Source: Streptomyces sp. ICC1
Lineage (GTDB): Bacteria; Actinomycetota; Actinomycetes; Streptomycetales; Streptomycetaceae
Assembly: GCF_003287935.1 (NCBI RefSeq)
Contig: NZ_CP030287.1
Coordinates: 2,446,267 to 2,510,266 of the forward strand
Reading direction: 5' to 3'
DNA: 64,000 nucleotides
A program made the position numbers and the translations under genes. A model generated the notes under the pieces. That model was not told the origin of the DNA, made no database searches, and saw nothing but the letters and a program-made list of their open reading frames with translations. Positions within the stretch are counted from its first letter, which is position 1. Each line of letters begins with the position of its first letter. Of this stretch, positions 26,644 through 40,029 are shown one piece after another.

Positions 26644-27234
26644 TCAGGCGTGGTTGACCGGGAGGACGTCCGGGGAGAGGGCTCCGGCGTGAGCCGCGGC
26701 CGAGGTCATGCGCTTGCGGTGGTGGCGGCGGCAGAGGACCTCGTAGCCGATCTCCTCCGCCGGACGGTTCACGTCGCCGACCACCACCTGGGCGCCCTCG
26801 ACCACCATCTCGCCGTCTATCGTGCGGGCGTTGTGCGTGGCACGGGCGCCGCACCAGCACAGGGCCTCCACCTGGAGCTGCTCCAGGCGGTCCGCCAGCT
26901 CGATCAGGCGCTGCGAGCCGGGGAACAGCTTCGTACGGAAGTCCGTGGTGATGCCGAAGGCGAAGACGTCCATGTCCAGGTCGTCCACGATCCGGGCCAG
27001 CTGGTCGATCTGCTCGGGGGCCAGGAACTGGGCCTCGTCCACGATCACATAGTCCGCCTTGCCGCCCTTGGAGAGCTGGGCGACCACGTACGCGTACAGG
27101 TCCATGCCCTCCGGCGCCTCCACCGCCTCCGTCACCAGGCCCAGACGGGAGGACAGCTTGCCCTCCCCCGCACGGTCGTCACGAGTGAAGATCACGCCCT
27201 GCAGGCCCCGCGCATCACGGTTGTGGGCGATCTA
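26644..27234 (-). pseudogene. tdk: Thymidine kinase, 3' fragment, copy 1
   Basis: The minus strand encodes the C-terminal ~195 residues of thymidine kinase: VIFTRDDRAGEGKLSSRLGL, then the DEAQF motif, LELADRLEQLQVEALCWCGARAT with zinc-ligand cysteines, and the end DVLPVNHA. The start of the gene is missing. Upstream, the reading goes through NRDARGLQG into an in-frame amber codon (TAG, plus coordinates 27232-27234) where copy 2 has CAG. Beyond that, the Walker A coding sequence is replaced by unrelated DNA. It cannot make a full kinase. Many silent differences from copy 2 in the body show the two are not a recent duplication. Confidence 0.9.
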
Positions 27235-27272
27235 GAGCGCCAGTGTCTTCTTTCTTGACCATCCACCAACTC
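27186..27272. repeat. Junction repeat (probable attachment site), left copy
   Basis: An 87-bp segment is identical, apart from one base, to 36669-36755. It spans the first tdk codons after the Walker A position plus ~26 bp of non-tdk sequence (TCTTTCTTGACCATCCACCA). The two copies diverge immediately after CAACTC. High identity only here, against ~90% in the rest of tdk, marks it as the product of site-specific recombination. Confidence 0.75.
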
Positions 27273-27404
27273 GCGCGAAGGCATTGTGGCCGCCTGGCAC
27301 CGCGCCCCCAGTCTGTTGGGCCGGCCGCGGGACACAGCACACCTAATCAGGCAGGCCACAGCGAAGCCGGATCCTGGCGTTGCGCCGCCGGTACGATCAA
27401 CGGT

Positions 27405-31838
<4,434 letters not shown>

Positions 31839-31988
31839 GGCTACTCATCTCCCTGTTGGGCTTCCGCCGTTGGTACGCCGGCGGAAGGTTCGAGGACGTC
31901 ATGGGACTGGAACGCTGACCGGTTGACTGCCCACCTCTCTTGCCGGAAGGACGCCTCTGGGCCACTGGCCTCCGGCAGAATCGGGTGG

Positions 31989-34900
31989 GTGTCGAATCGC
32001 ATCGAAGGCGGGGAGTTCCACCATCCGGTCGTGCAGGCCGGAAACGTGGGCGAGTTGCACATTCACACCGACGGTGCACGTGTCGTCGGACAACTGCTTG
32101 CCGAGTCCGAACCACCCTCCGCCGGGGATCAGATTGCTCACCGCGTCGACCTCGATCGCAAGGCGCTGGCTACGGCGCGCAGCATCCGCCCGGGCACCGA
32201 CGCCGATGGGCTGCAGACTCCGTGGCTGCACACTCCGCTCAGCGATGTCCTCGACGAGTTAACCTCCCCCGGGACAGTTGCGGCTCGCACCCGGTCGGCG
32301 GCCGAAGCCCTGCAGCCCTGGGTCGGCTGGGATCCGCCTGCCGAAGGATTTCGACAGCCAACGGCCAAGCGGGTCGAATCAGCCCTCGCGGTGTGGCGTA
32401 GCCAGGAGCGTGACCGCGCGGCGTGCCTTCTGGGGGTCGAGGAGCTGGCCACCATGCTCGAAGACGTGCCGCCCGAGTCCGCGAGGGACTATGGCAGCAC
32501 CATCACGCCGGTTCTGCATCAGGCGGCCTCAGTGGCGGAGGCCATGGGAGTCGTAATCCGTGAGCTGTGTGCAGCGTTCGAAGCATCAGGGCCGCGTGAC
32601 GATTTGCCTGTCGACCACGTCTCTGCTGAGCGGAGGCTGTTCTCCGCATTGCAGGAACTGCACGCATGCCAGCGCCAGCTGGCTGGTATCGGTATCGACG
32701 CTTCCCTGCTCACCCGAGCGACTGGTGCTCTGCTGATTGCCGGAGGGTGGGGCACCGGCAAGTCCTACGGCCTCGGGGCCTGGGCGGAGGCCCGGGTCGA
32801 AGCCGGGGCCCCGGTGGCGTTCGTCAGCGGTCGGGAACTCGGCGGCGAGCAGTGGGAGGAGGAAATCGCCGGCGCGGCTACGCCGGGTGGTCGGAGTGGT
32901 CCCGTTCGGAACCTGCTCGCGGCGCTTCAAGGGCATGCCCGTGCCAGCGGGAAGAATGCCACGCTGGTGATCGATGCCCTCAACGATGTTGCCACTCTGC
33001 GCGGTCATGAGCTGGACGGGTTCGCGTCCCTGACGGTATTGCTGAGGGAGTTCCCCAAGGTCTTGCTCGTGGCATCCACCCGCCTGGACCGGCGCATGTC
33101 ACAGGACGAAGGTGCGGTCGGGCGCTACGGGATCCACTGGGCGAGCGGTGTGGCGGACCCGGAGAAGGCCTGGGAGGTCCTGCGGGATGTCTACCAGGTG
33201 CCCGCGCTGGTTCTTCCACCCGATGTCGCCGAACTGCGCCGACCGTTGATGCTCACCGTGCTCGCCTGGTGCCTGGATCACGAGCGTGACGGAGTGGATG
33301 GCGATGCACCCGTGCCAGTGCCAGTGCCCAGCATCGGCGACCTCTTCGAGCGATGGCTGAAGAACCTCGACAAGGACTACTTCCGGTACCTCCATGGTCG
33401 GCCGTCCGCCGCCGGCCAACCGTTGGTGAGCCGGGCCTGTGCACTCCTCGGCGAGCGTCTGGGTCTGCAAGATTCCCTCGACCACGGCTCGGCATGTGCG
33501 GCTCTGCGCAGCGCGCCTGAATTGGGAGAGCCCGTACAGCTCCTGGAATGGCTCTTCCAGGCGGGTGTATTGGCGTCGGATCCACAGAATCAGCGGATCG
33601 GGTTCGCTGTACAGAGGTTCGCCGAGCACGTGTGGGCCCGCAACCTGATGGTCGGACCCGAGCGCCGGCGTCACCTGGCTTCCCTGGTGAGAGATCTGTC
33701 CGGCCCTGATGAAACCGCCAATCGGGCCCACCGATTGCTGTCGGCTCTGGCTGGCGTGGTGCCCTACACCCACCCGAAGAAGGAGCTCCCGCACTTCCTG
33801 CCGAAGCGATTGCCATCGGCAGCCGTCATGGCTGTTCTGGATTCTCTCGAAGGCAGGCATCGTGATCAGGTCACGCGCCAATCACTCCGTTTCCTGAGGC
33901 GTCATACGTCTGACCCCAAGCTGGCACCGTGGGTCTGGTACACAGTGCTGGTGAACTCGGCCTGCCGGAAACATCAAGCTGGTGCCGGCTTCCTGCACCA
34001 TGAGCTTCGCGGGCTGAAGAAACACCAGTTGGCAAGCCGTTTCATCGTTCCGATGCTGCACCTCTTGGAAGATCGCGACGGAATGGCGATGGTCCAGCAG
34101 TTCATCAGATGGGCGGGCTGCGGGGCCGACGAGGTTCGGAAGAACGCCACGGATGTGACCAGAGTGTTGCTGTGGCTTGCTGCAGTTCCCAGCCCTCCAC
34201 TGCGCGCTCAGTGCGTGCGCACAGTGGCGCAGATCTGGCGGGAAGTTCCCGGGGCGGCGATCGAACAGGTGGAAATCTTCGGGAAGCACCACGACTCGTA
34301 TATTGCCGAAGCGAGTTGGCTGGCCGCTTACGGTGCCCTCTTGCTGGGCTGTGAGGCAGTTCCAGTGGAGCAGTGGAACGCCGTCGTAATGCGTGACCAG
34401 TTCAGGGCACACAGAGGCATCCAACAGACGATCTCCAGCTTGCGGACGTTGCTCTGGCCGTCGTCTGCCCTGCCGTGCGAGGAGCCCAGGGTCGGACTGC
34501 CATGGGCTCCTCCGCTGCCGGTCTCCCGGCGAAAGCTGGAGCGGTGCGAGAGCTACTTCGGGTCGATGGTCGAGAAGACCGACAGCCATCCAAGGCGCTA
34601 TCGGTGGCTGGTCCAGCGGTCTCGGATTCTCAAGCCGAGGCGGCTTGAGGTGAAGATGCGCCGCCGGACGGGCTATCGGCTTGAGGAGTGGCCTGCCTAC
34701 GCCCAGCAGCAGAAGGTCCTCGAGACCGTCCTGGAGGAATGGCACGGCACGACCAAGTCCGGCCTGGGCGGGCTGCGCGCTTGGTCCGAGCTCTCCGTGC
34801 TCGACCGGCGGCACGGGATCGACCCGACCGTCCCACCCGGGTGGCCGACGTCCTCGGCCCACCTGAGTCGGCGGTCCGACTCCTGGTGGTGTGCCCCAGT

Positions 34901-35741
34901 GGGCGAGGGTGACATCGCCGATGTGCTGAGAGGCTTGCAGCCACCCCGGTTTGCGATGGTGCAAGACCCCGAGGGGGCGGCCTGGTATGTGCTGCGCGCC
35001 GAATACAACCTTGACCGGCCTGACGACGCGGAGAGAGGAGGCCAACTGCCGGTTCTCGTCACCGACCCGTACACCGTTCTGCGACTGGACGGGGGCTCGT
35101 CGGCGCCCGCCAGACCGGGTACCGGCCAGGGGCATGTCCATGTGGAGGTGGAGACAGTCCTTGTGCGGAGCGACATGCGGGCGGGCGCCATCGCGACCGT
35201 GCTGGGTACCGGGGAGTCACCGCATCTGAGCGAGCGATTGCCACTGCAGATGTACCTCGCGGAGTACTTCCGGCGACCAGGAGCTACCACAGGATCCTCA
35301 TCTGGCGGTGAAGCCACGTCCCCCAGCACGGCGGAATACGAGGATGCCTACCTCGTACGCCTGCCGGACGGTGCCAAGGGCAAGCCGGAGAACCGGGCGG
35401 TTCCATCACGGGCGCTGGCCGACCTATTGGACCTCCGTTGGAGCGGCCGGCACCTCGACTTTCATCTTCCCGGGGAACTCCAGCCAGTCCTCCACGACCC
35501 GGGCATCGACCGCCACGGACCTCCGGCCTTGCTGCTGGCGGCGGCTGCCATGGACACCCTTGCCACCAAAGGCTGGAACCTGGCTTGGAGAATCAGGGTG
35601 ACAGAAAGCCGTCGCTTCGGCCGGACGACCTGGACTGGTGTCTGCGGATTCAATGGCGAAGACCTCTGCGGTCAGGAGGGCTTCGGTGAACGGAGCGGTG
35701 GTTGGCAGGTCGAACGTCGCAACTACTGGCGCCAGTACTGA
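31989..35741 (+). CDS. Giant STAND-type ATPase with N-terminal VQAG motif
   Basis: This protein has 1250 residues from the GTG that directly precedes NRIEGGEFHHPVVQAGNVGE (residues 3-22), nearly the same motif as in the NB-ARC receptor. A helical region leads to a P-loop, G252-GWGTGKS, and Walker B LVIDALND with D329. The sequence then has an AAA/NACHT-like lid (VASTRLDRRM; LRRPLMLTVLAWCLDHERDG). The remaining ~800 residues are helical repeats and a distinct C-terminal domain (AWYVLRAEYNLD ... WRIRVTESRRFG). The C-terminal family is not recognized. It resembles large bacterial antiphage STAND proteins in layout. A TTG at 31923 would add 22 residues and is less likely. It is 150 bp downstream of the effector and probably uses it. 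Confidence 0.7.
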   Translation: MSNRIEGGEFHHPVVQAGNVGELHIHTDGARVVGQLLAESEPPSAGDQIAHRVDLDRKALATARSIRPGTDADGLQTPWLHTPLSDVLDELTSPGTVAARTRSAAEALQPWVGWDPPAEGFRQPTAKRVESALAVWRSQERDRAACLLGVEELATMLEDVPPESARDYGSTITPVLHQAASVAEAMGVVIRELCAAFEASGPRDDLPVDHVSAERRLFSALQELHACQRQLAGIGIDASLLTRATGALLIAGGWGTGKSYGLGAWAEARVEAGAPVAFVSGRELGGEQWEEEIAGAATPGGRSGPVRNLLAALQGHARASGKNATLVIDALNDVATLRGHELDGFASLTVLLREFPKVLLVASTRLDRRMSQDEGAVGRYGIHWASGVADPEKAWEVLRDVYQVPALVLPPDVAELRRPLMLTVLAWCLDHERDGVDGDAPVPVPVPSIGDLFERWLKNLDKDYFRYLHGRPSAAGQPLVSRACALLGERLGLQDSLDHGSACAALRSAPELGEPVQLLEWLFQAGVLASDPQNQRIGFAVQRFAEHVWARNLMVGPERRRHLASLVRDLSGPDETANRAHRLLSALAGVVPYTHPKKELPHFLPKRLPSAAVMAVLDSLEGRHRDQVTRQSLRFLRRHTSDPKLAPWVWYTVLVNSACRKHQAGAGFLHHELRGLKKHQLASRFIVPMLHLLEDRDGMAMVQQFIRWAGCGADEVRKNATDVTRVLLWLAAVPSPPLRAQCVRTVAQIWREVPGAAIEQVEIFGKHHDSYIAEASWLAAYGALLLGCEAVPVEQWNAVVMRDQFRAHRGIQQTISSLRTLLWPSSALPCEEPRVGLPWAPPLPVSRRKLERCESYFGSMVEKTDSHPRRYRWLVQRSRILKPRRLEVKMRRRTGYRLEEWPAYAQQQKVLETVLEEWHGTTKSGLGGLRAWSELSVLDRRHGIDPTVPPGWPTSSAHLSRRSDSWWCAPVGEGDIADVLRGLQPPRFAMVQDPEGAAWYVLRAEYNLDRPDDAERGGQLPVLVTDPYTVLRLDGGSSAPARPGTGQGHVHVEVETVLVRSDMRAGAIATVLGTGESPHLSERLPLQMYLAEYFRRPGATTGSSSGGEATSPSTAEYEDAYLVRLPDGAKGKPENRAVPSRALADLLDLRWSGRHLDFHLPGELQPVLHDPGIDRHGPPALLLAAAAMDTLATKGWNLAWRIRVTESRRFGRTTWTGVCGFNGEDLCGQEGFGERSGGWQVERRNYWRQY

Positions 35742-35799
35742 CGGTCCCGGATGGGCGCAGGCATTCTCAAGGCAGATCGGCCGGAGTGCGCTGCTGAGA

Positions 35800-36025
35800 C
35801 GTGAGGCTTTTCGGCACCGGGGGGACCTTCCCGTCCGGGGACCGGCCGCGCCGCGCGGACCGTGGTGTTCGTGCAGGGGTGCTGCCGGCACGCCTGCCCA
35901 GAGCACTTGCACATGCCAAAGCACAACGCGGAGTGGTGGCGAAGGCACCCGCGCACCAGGGGCACCAGCGGGCAGGGGGGAACCGGGCACGGAGCAGTAG
36001 GTCGGCCACGGAGGATGAGCAGGTG
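35800..36025 (+). pseudogene. Degenerate Vsr-like mismatch endonuclease remnant
   Basis: In one frame, the segment 35862-35960 reads VVFVQGCCRHACPEHLHMPK then HNAEWWRR. This matches the core of very-short-patch repair endonucleases, whose consensus has a strand VFVDGCFWHxCPEH followed by PKxNxxxW. Upstream the D-x-VF strand is scattered over other frames and downstream the frame becomes nonsense, so the gene is broken. Vsr genes normally accompany cytosine methyltransferases, so a restriction-modification locus may once have stood here. No methylase gene remains. Confidence 0.55.
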
Positions 36026-36126
36026 ACGGAAGGAACGCATGCCTTCCAAGCGCGTGACCGCTGGTCCGAGGTGTGCCAGGAGTGTACCTTCCCGGAAAAC
36101 GGCCACACCGGGCACAGGGATCCCGG

Positions 36127-36717
36127 TCAGGCGTGGTTGACCGGGAGGACGTCCGGGGAGAGGGCGCCCGCGTGGGCCGTGGCGCTCGTCATCAGCTTGC
36201 GGTGGTGGCGGCGGCAGAGGACCTCATAACCGATCTCCTCCGCGGGGCGGTTCACGTCACCGACGACGACCTGGGCGCCCTCGACGACCATTTCGCCGCC
36301 CACCGTGCGGGCGTTGTGGGTGGCGCGGGCTCCGCACCAGCACAGGGCCTCGACCTGGAGCTGTTCGAGGCGGTCCGCCAGCTCGATCAGGCGCTGGGAG
36401 CCGGGGAAGAGCTTGGTGCGGAAGTCCGTGGTGATGCCGAAGGCGAACACGTCGAGGCCGAGGTCGTCGACGATCCTGGCCAGCTGGTCGATCTGGTCCG
36501 GGGCGAGGAACTGCGCCTCGTCCACGATCACGTAGTCCGCCTTGCCGCCCTTCGACAACTGAGCCACCAGGTACGCGTACAGGTCCATGCCCTCCGGCGC
36601 CTCCACCGCCTCCGTCACCAAACCGAGGCGGGACGAGAGCTTCCCCTCCCCCGCCCGGTCGTCGCGCGTGAAGATCACGCCCTGCAGGCCCCGCGCATCA
36701 CGGTTGTGGGCGATCTG
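36127..36717 (-). pseudogene. tdk: Thymidine kinase, 3' fragment, copy 2
   Basis: This is the same C-terminal thymidine kinase segment as copy 1 (FTRDDRAGEGKL to DVLPVNHA), in the same orientation, but with many synonymous changes and a few residue changes (YLVAQL; DDLGLDVFAFG; RTVGGEMVVEG). The reading frame is clean upstream to LALQIAHNRDARG, with CAG where copy 1 has TAG. It then leaves tdk at KKTLALQ, where the normal P-loop would read GKSTLALQ. A short ORF could start at the GTG before IFTRDD, but the nucleotide-binding loop is missing. It most likely arrived with the island. Confidence 0.88.
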
Positions 36718-36755
36718 GAGCGCCAGTGTCTTCTTTCTTGACCATCCACCAACTC
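36669..36755. repeat. Junction repeat (probable attachment site), right copy
   Basis: This is identical to 27186-27272 except for one base. It ends 16 bp before the start of the serine recombinase gene. Large serine recombinases usually have their attachment site right beside the recombinase gene, so this is the likely recombination site. Confidence 0.75.
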
Positions 36756-36771
36756 ACGCTAGGGTCATCCC

Positions 36772-38460
36772 ATGACACTGCGCGTCCTGGGTTCCCTGCG
36801 GCTCTCCGTCGACACCGACGATTCCACGGCGATACCCCGCCAGAAGGAGCACGTACAGCATTGGGTGGAGGCGCCGGGGCGGGACGCTCGAATCGTCGCC
36901 TGGGCAACGGACACCGACGTGTCCGGCGGACTCCACCCCTTCAAGCGCCCCGACCTCGGCAAGTGGTTCGACGATGAACACAAGGGCCTCTGGGATGCGC
37001 TCTGCGTCATGAAGATCGACCGGCTGAGTCGCCGGGTCGCCCACTTCAGCGAGATCGTCCAGTGGTGCCAGGAGAACGGCAAGATCATCGTGTCGACCCA
37101 GGAGGGGATCGACATGTCCACCCCCATGGGCAAGATGTTCGCCCAGATCCTCGCCGTCTTCGCCGAGGGAGAGTTGGACACGATCCGATCCCGGGCACTC
37201 GACGCCGTGCAGACCCGCCTCGCCTCCGGCATGTGGGTGGCTGGCCTCCCGCCCTTCGGCTACGAGATCGTCCAGGTGGGCAAGGGCAAGGGGAAGCGAC
37301 TCGAAGCACTCCCCCACTACATGGAGCTCGCCCAAGAGATCGCGAAGAAGATCCTGGACGGCGAGAGCCTGCGCTCCATCTCTAAGGACCTCGCCACCCG
37401 GGGCGAGCCCACGTGGCTCTCGCGGATCCAGCCCAACAGCAAGCGGGCGCAGGAGAGCCAATGGTCGAACTCCTCGATCCGGGGCATGATGCTCAACCCC
37501 AAGATCGCCGGGCTCTACACCTACAAGGGTGAGATCGTCGAGGACGACGCCGGCAATCCGCGCATGATCGCGGACACTCCCCTTCTTGACCTTGCCACAT
37601 GGAACAAGGTGGTCCTGAAACTGGCGGACAACCGCGCCTTCGGGCCCAAGGTGACCAAGAGCCAGGCCATGCTGGTCGGAGTGGCCTCGTGCGGCTCCTG
37701 TGGCGGCCCGCTGACGAAGGCCGTCTTCACCAACCGAAAGCCCGCCAAGGGGGACCGCCCGGCGAAGGAGTGGCACTACTCCCGGTACAAGTGCAGCCGG
37801 CACAAGGTCCAGGGGACCTGTGAGAGCGCCGCGGCCGTGGACTCGGCGGAGCTCGAAGGCGAACTCACCAAGGTGTTCCTGGAGCACATGGGACATCTCC
37901 CCGAGGCACGGGAGGTGGCAGCCGATCTGTACGACCCGTCCAGCGACATCACGGCCACGCAGGCGCGCCTGGACCGGCTGAAGGCCGACTTCGGGGCGGG
38001 AAAGTACGACGCCCCGGAGAAGGAAGAGGTCTACTGGTCGCTGCTCAACTCGCAGTCCGCGAAGCTGTCGCGGCTTCGCACCCAGCTCGCCGAGTACGAA
38101 GAGCAGCGCGGGAAGTTCGCTCTGACAGGCCGCACCTTCGCGGACATCTGGAACTCGCGGGACGACGAGGGCAAGCAGCTCTTCCTCCGAGAACATCGGG
38201 TGGCCGTCAAGGTCTACCGCGATCCGATCCCCGGCAAGCCGTTCGGGTTCATGGTTCAGCTGGGCGACGTCCGGCGGATGGCCAAGGCCGTGCACGTCGA
38301 GCTGACCGACGATGTCGCCCACGGGGTCGTCACCCACAATCTGCCGACGCAGCAGCACGTGGCGAGCCAGCAACTGGATGAGCGGCAGCTCCAGATCGGG
38401 CTGGACGTCATCGATGCCATCGAAGCATCGCTGCGACTCGCCGGGGAGTCGCCGGCGTAG
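36772..38460 (+). CDS. Large serine recombinase (integrase)
   Basis: This 562-residue site-specific recombinase has an N-terminal resolvase domain with the nucleophile in RLSVDTDD (Ser12), the IPRQ motif and the conserved MKIDRLSRRVAHF and STPMGKMFAQILAVFAEGELDTIRSRA segments (~80-145). A recombinase domain follows (GMWVAGLPPFGYEIV, ~150-260). A zinc ribbon has CGSCGG and the later Cys pair (KCSRHKVQGTCES) near 305-350. A coiled-coil stretch (~390-440) precedes the C terminus. The ATG is 16 bp after the junction repeat, the usual att-int arrangement. Its target is inferred to be the Walker A region of tdk. Confidence 0.93.
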   Translation: MTLRVLGSLRLSVDTDDSTAIPRQKEHVQHWVEAPGRDARIVAWATDTDVSGGLHPFKRPDLGKWFDDEHKGLWDALCVMKIDRLSRRVAHFSEIVQWCQENGKIIVSTQEGIDMSTPMGKMFAQILAVFAEGELDTIRSRALDAVQTRLASGMWVAGLPPFGYEIVQVGKGKGKRLEALPHYMELAQEIAKKILDGESLRSISKDLATRGEPTWLSRIQPNSKRAQESQWSNSSIRGMMLNPKIAGLYTYKGEIVEDDAGNPRMIADTPLLDLATWNKVVLKLADNRAFGPKVTKSQAMLVGVASCGSCGGPLTKAVFTNRKPAKGDRPAKEWHYSRYKCSRHKVQGTCESAAAVDSAELEGELTKVFLEHMGHLPEAREVAADLYDPSSDITATQARLDRLKADFGAGKYDAPEKEEVYWSLLNSQSAKLSRLRTQLAEYEEQRGKFALTGRTFADIWNSRDDEGKQLFLREHRVAVKVYRDPIPGKPFGFMVQLGDVRRMAKAVHVELTDDVAHGVVTHNLPTQQHVASQQLDERQLQIGLDVIDAIEASLRLAGESPA

Positions 38461-38479
38461 AGAAGCGTGGCGCACGAAC

Positions 38480-38515
38480 GAACAGCAGCCCCCGCGAGTG
38501 CGGGGGCTCCTGTTC
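38480..38515. terminator. Terminator hairpin after the recombinase gene
   Basis: A 16-bp stem with one mismatch (left arm GAACAGCAGCCCCCGC) and a 4-nt loop is followed by GTTTTCG. It lies 20 bases past the recombinase stop and also in front of the stop of the opposing small gene. Confidence 0.8.
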
Positions 38516-38543
38516 GTTTTCGAGTGGCGGCGACAGACCACGG

Positions 38544-38840
38544 CTAGGCTCCGGCTGGGTGGCTGTCCTCCCGCTCCAGCCGCAGACGGTTGATCTCACG
38601 GTTGAGGTACCGGCGCGCCCTGCTCAGATCACGCATTGCGTCCCCGGTCCCTTGGCCTTTCGAAGCGACGTACTTCACGACGGTGTTGCGACGGCAGTCG
38701 GTCTCCTCGATCACTTCAAACCCGCTCGGCCGCCACGGGGATCCACCGGTGGGATGCGTAGCCCTCGGGGCGTCGGGTCCGTCGTGCGTAGTCCACGAGG
38801 AAGAGTCGCGTCCTACATCACCCTCCAGTCGCGCAAGCAC
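38544..38840 (-). CDS. Hypothetical 98-residue protein
   Basis: The C-terminal part (SGFEVIEETDCRRNTVVKYV ... MRDLSRARRYLNREINRLRLERED) has protein-like composition with a long basic-acidic helix, unlike the other frames. No family is recognized. The GTG start at 38840 is a guess; no good ribosome site is seen. It may be the tail of a longer, decayed gene that once continued towards the XRE fragment. Confidence 0.35.
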   Translation of the reverse strand: MLARLEGDVGRDSSSWTTHDGPDAPRATHPTGGSPWRPSGFEVIEETDCRRNTVVKYVASKGQGTGDAMRDLSRARRYLNREINRLRLEREDSHPAGA

Positions 38841-38959
38841 TCGCTCTCGGGGCGCCCGTCCCTTCTGGCCCCGGGCGTGGAAGGTGAGACGTGAGGCGAG
38901 CAGGTCGGTGCAGGGCTTCGCGACGGTGGGTCTGATGGCAGTACCGCGGGAGGGGGACG

Positions 38960-39424
38960 TCAAACTTTCTCCTTCGGCAGGGGCATGGAGGCGCCGGGCA
39001 AGCGGCTGGCGGACCGCGAGACACCAGGCGGAACAGGTGAGGACCTTCGGCAGGCAGAGCCAGCGGCCAACTGGCTTCGCGGGCGCCGTAGGAGCGGGGA
39101 AGCGAGTGGGAGAACCCCCGGGGAGGGCGCCGAGGCGGAGGAAGCCGCGCGGCACCGCCCGAGGGGTGCTGCTACAAGACCGCAGCGGGGATCGGGGCGA
39201 ACGGAGACCCAGAGAGCGACGGCGACGGCAACGAGGTCGTCGACGTCGCAGCGGCGCCGGACGCATTCGATGCGGGACAGCGTCGTGGTCGACATGGGGC
39301 GGCCGAGCACGGTGACACGGCCAGCGAGCTCGCGCTGGGCGAGGCCGCGAGCGGTACGCGTGCGCTCGATGGCGCCGACAGTCCGTACTCGCGCAGGAGC
39401 GGATTCCGTGGGGTGTTTGGGCAT
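38960..39424 (-). pseudogene. Broken XRE-family regulator
   Basis: The first ~75 residues form an XRE helix-turn-helix (MPKHPTESAPARVRTVGAIE, RGLAQRELAGRVTVLGRPMS, TTLSRIECVRRRCDVDDLVA). After AVAVAL the expected GVSP... continuation is found in another frame (GSPFAPIPAAVL then stop). The open frame continues as low-complexity Arg/Pro/Ser sequence to 38960. A frameshift near 39190 is inferred. Such regulators often control excision or replication of integrative elements, so its loss may have left this element stuck or constitutive. Confidence 0.55.
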
Positions 39425-40029
39425 GCGTCTGTTGTAACTCTGAATCCCCGGTTTGGGTGACCGGGGATCGTGGGGTATAAAGCCCCGCTGTCGCCTTTCG
39501 CGCAGGACTGAATAGGAGTCCAAAACTTTGCAGAGGAAGTTGCCAGTCGACAGCTTCCAGGCAATTTCGGACATCCGACACCATGCACCCAGACGGGTCG
39601 GCTGGATGGGCTGCCATGCGCCTGACGTGGGAAGCGGCGGAAACATAGACGGCGCTAGAGCCAGAGGTCAAGGCCTTCGCGGTGCGATCTTTCCCGCTCC
39701 GTATTCGACACCGGCTTTTTGGTCAACCGGGGATCCGGCCCTACCGTTATGACATTCCCCGTGCACCATTTCAACTGGTGCTGCTTCGTAACCGGAATCG
39801 CTGGACTTGCCCGAATCTGGTGTGGCTATGTTGGTCACGGCCCGGTTCGGGAATTGATGGCCCGATGCAAATGCACTGCGGACCTCCAAGCCCCCACCGA
39901 ACTGCTGCTCCCTGCTGGACGATCGAGAGGAACATCTGTGCCCCACCGCACGGCCCAAGTGGCCGTCCGCGCCCCCCTGCCAGTCCGCAGGACCTCGCCC
40001 ACCTACAGCGCGAAGGCGGGGCGATAGGC
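39425..40029. other. 605-bp intergenic region of the element
   Basis: No convincing gene is seen. A perfect 9-bp inverted repeat (ATCCCCGGT ... ACCGGGGAT, 39444-39468, 7-nt loop) lies 20 bp in front of the XRE start and could be an operator or terminator. A smaller one (GCACCA ... TGGTGC) lies near 39762-39780. The region is richer in A and T than its surroundings and probably holds the promoter of the replication genes. Confidence 0.4.

Noticed and set aside
26640..27200. Functional thymidine kinase at copy 1 or copy 2
   Set aside because: Both lack the GxxxxGKST loop; copy 1 also has an in-frame TAG.
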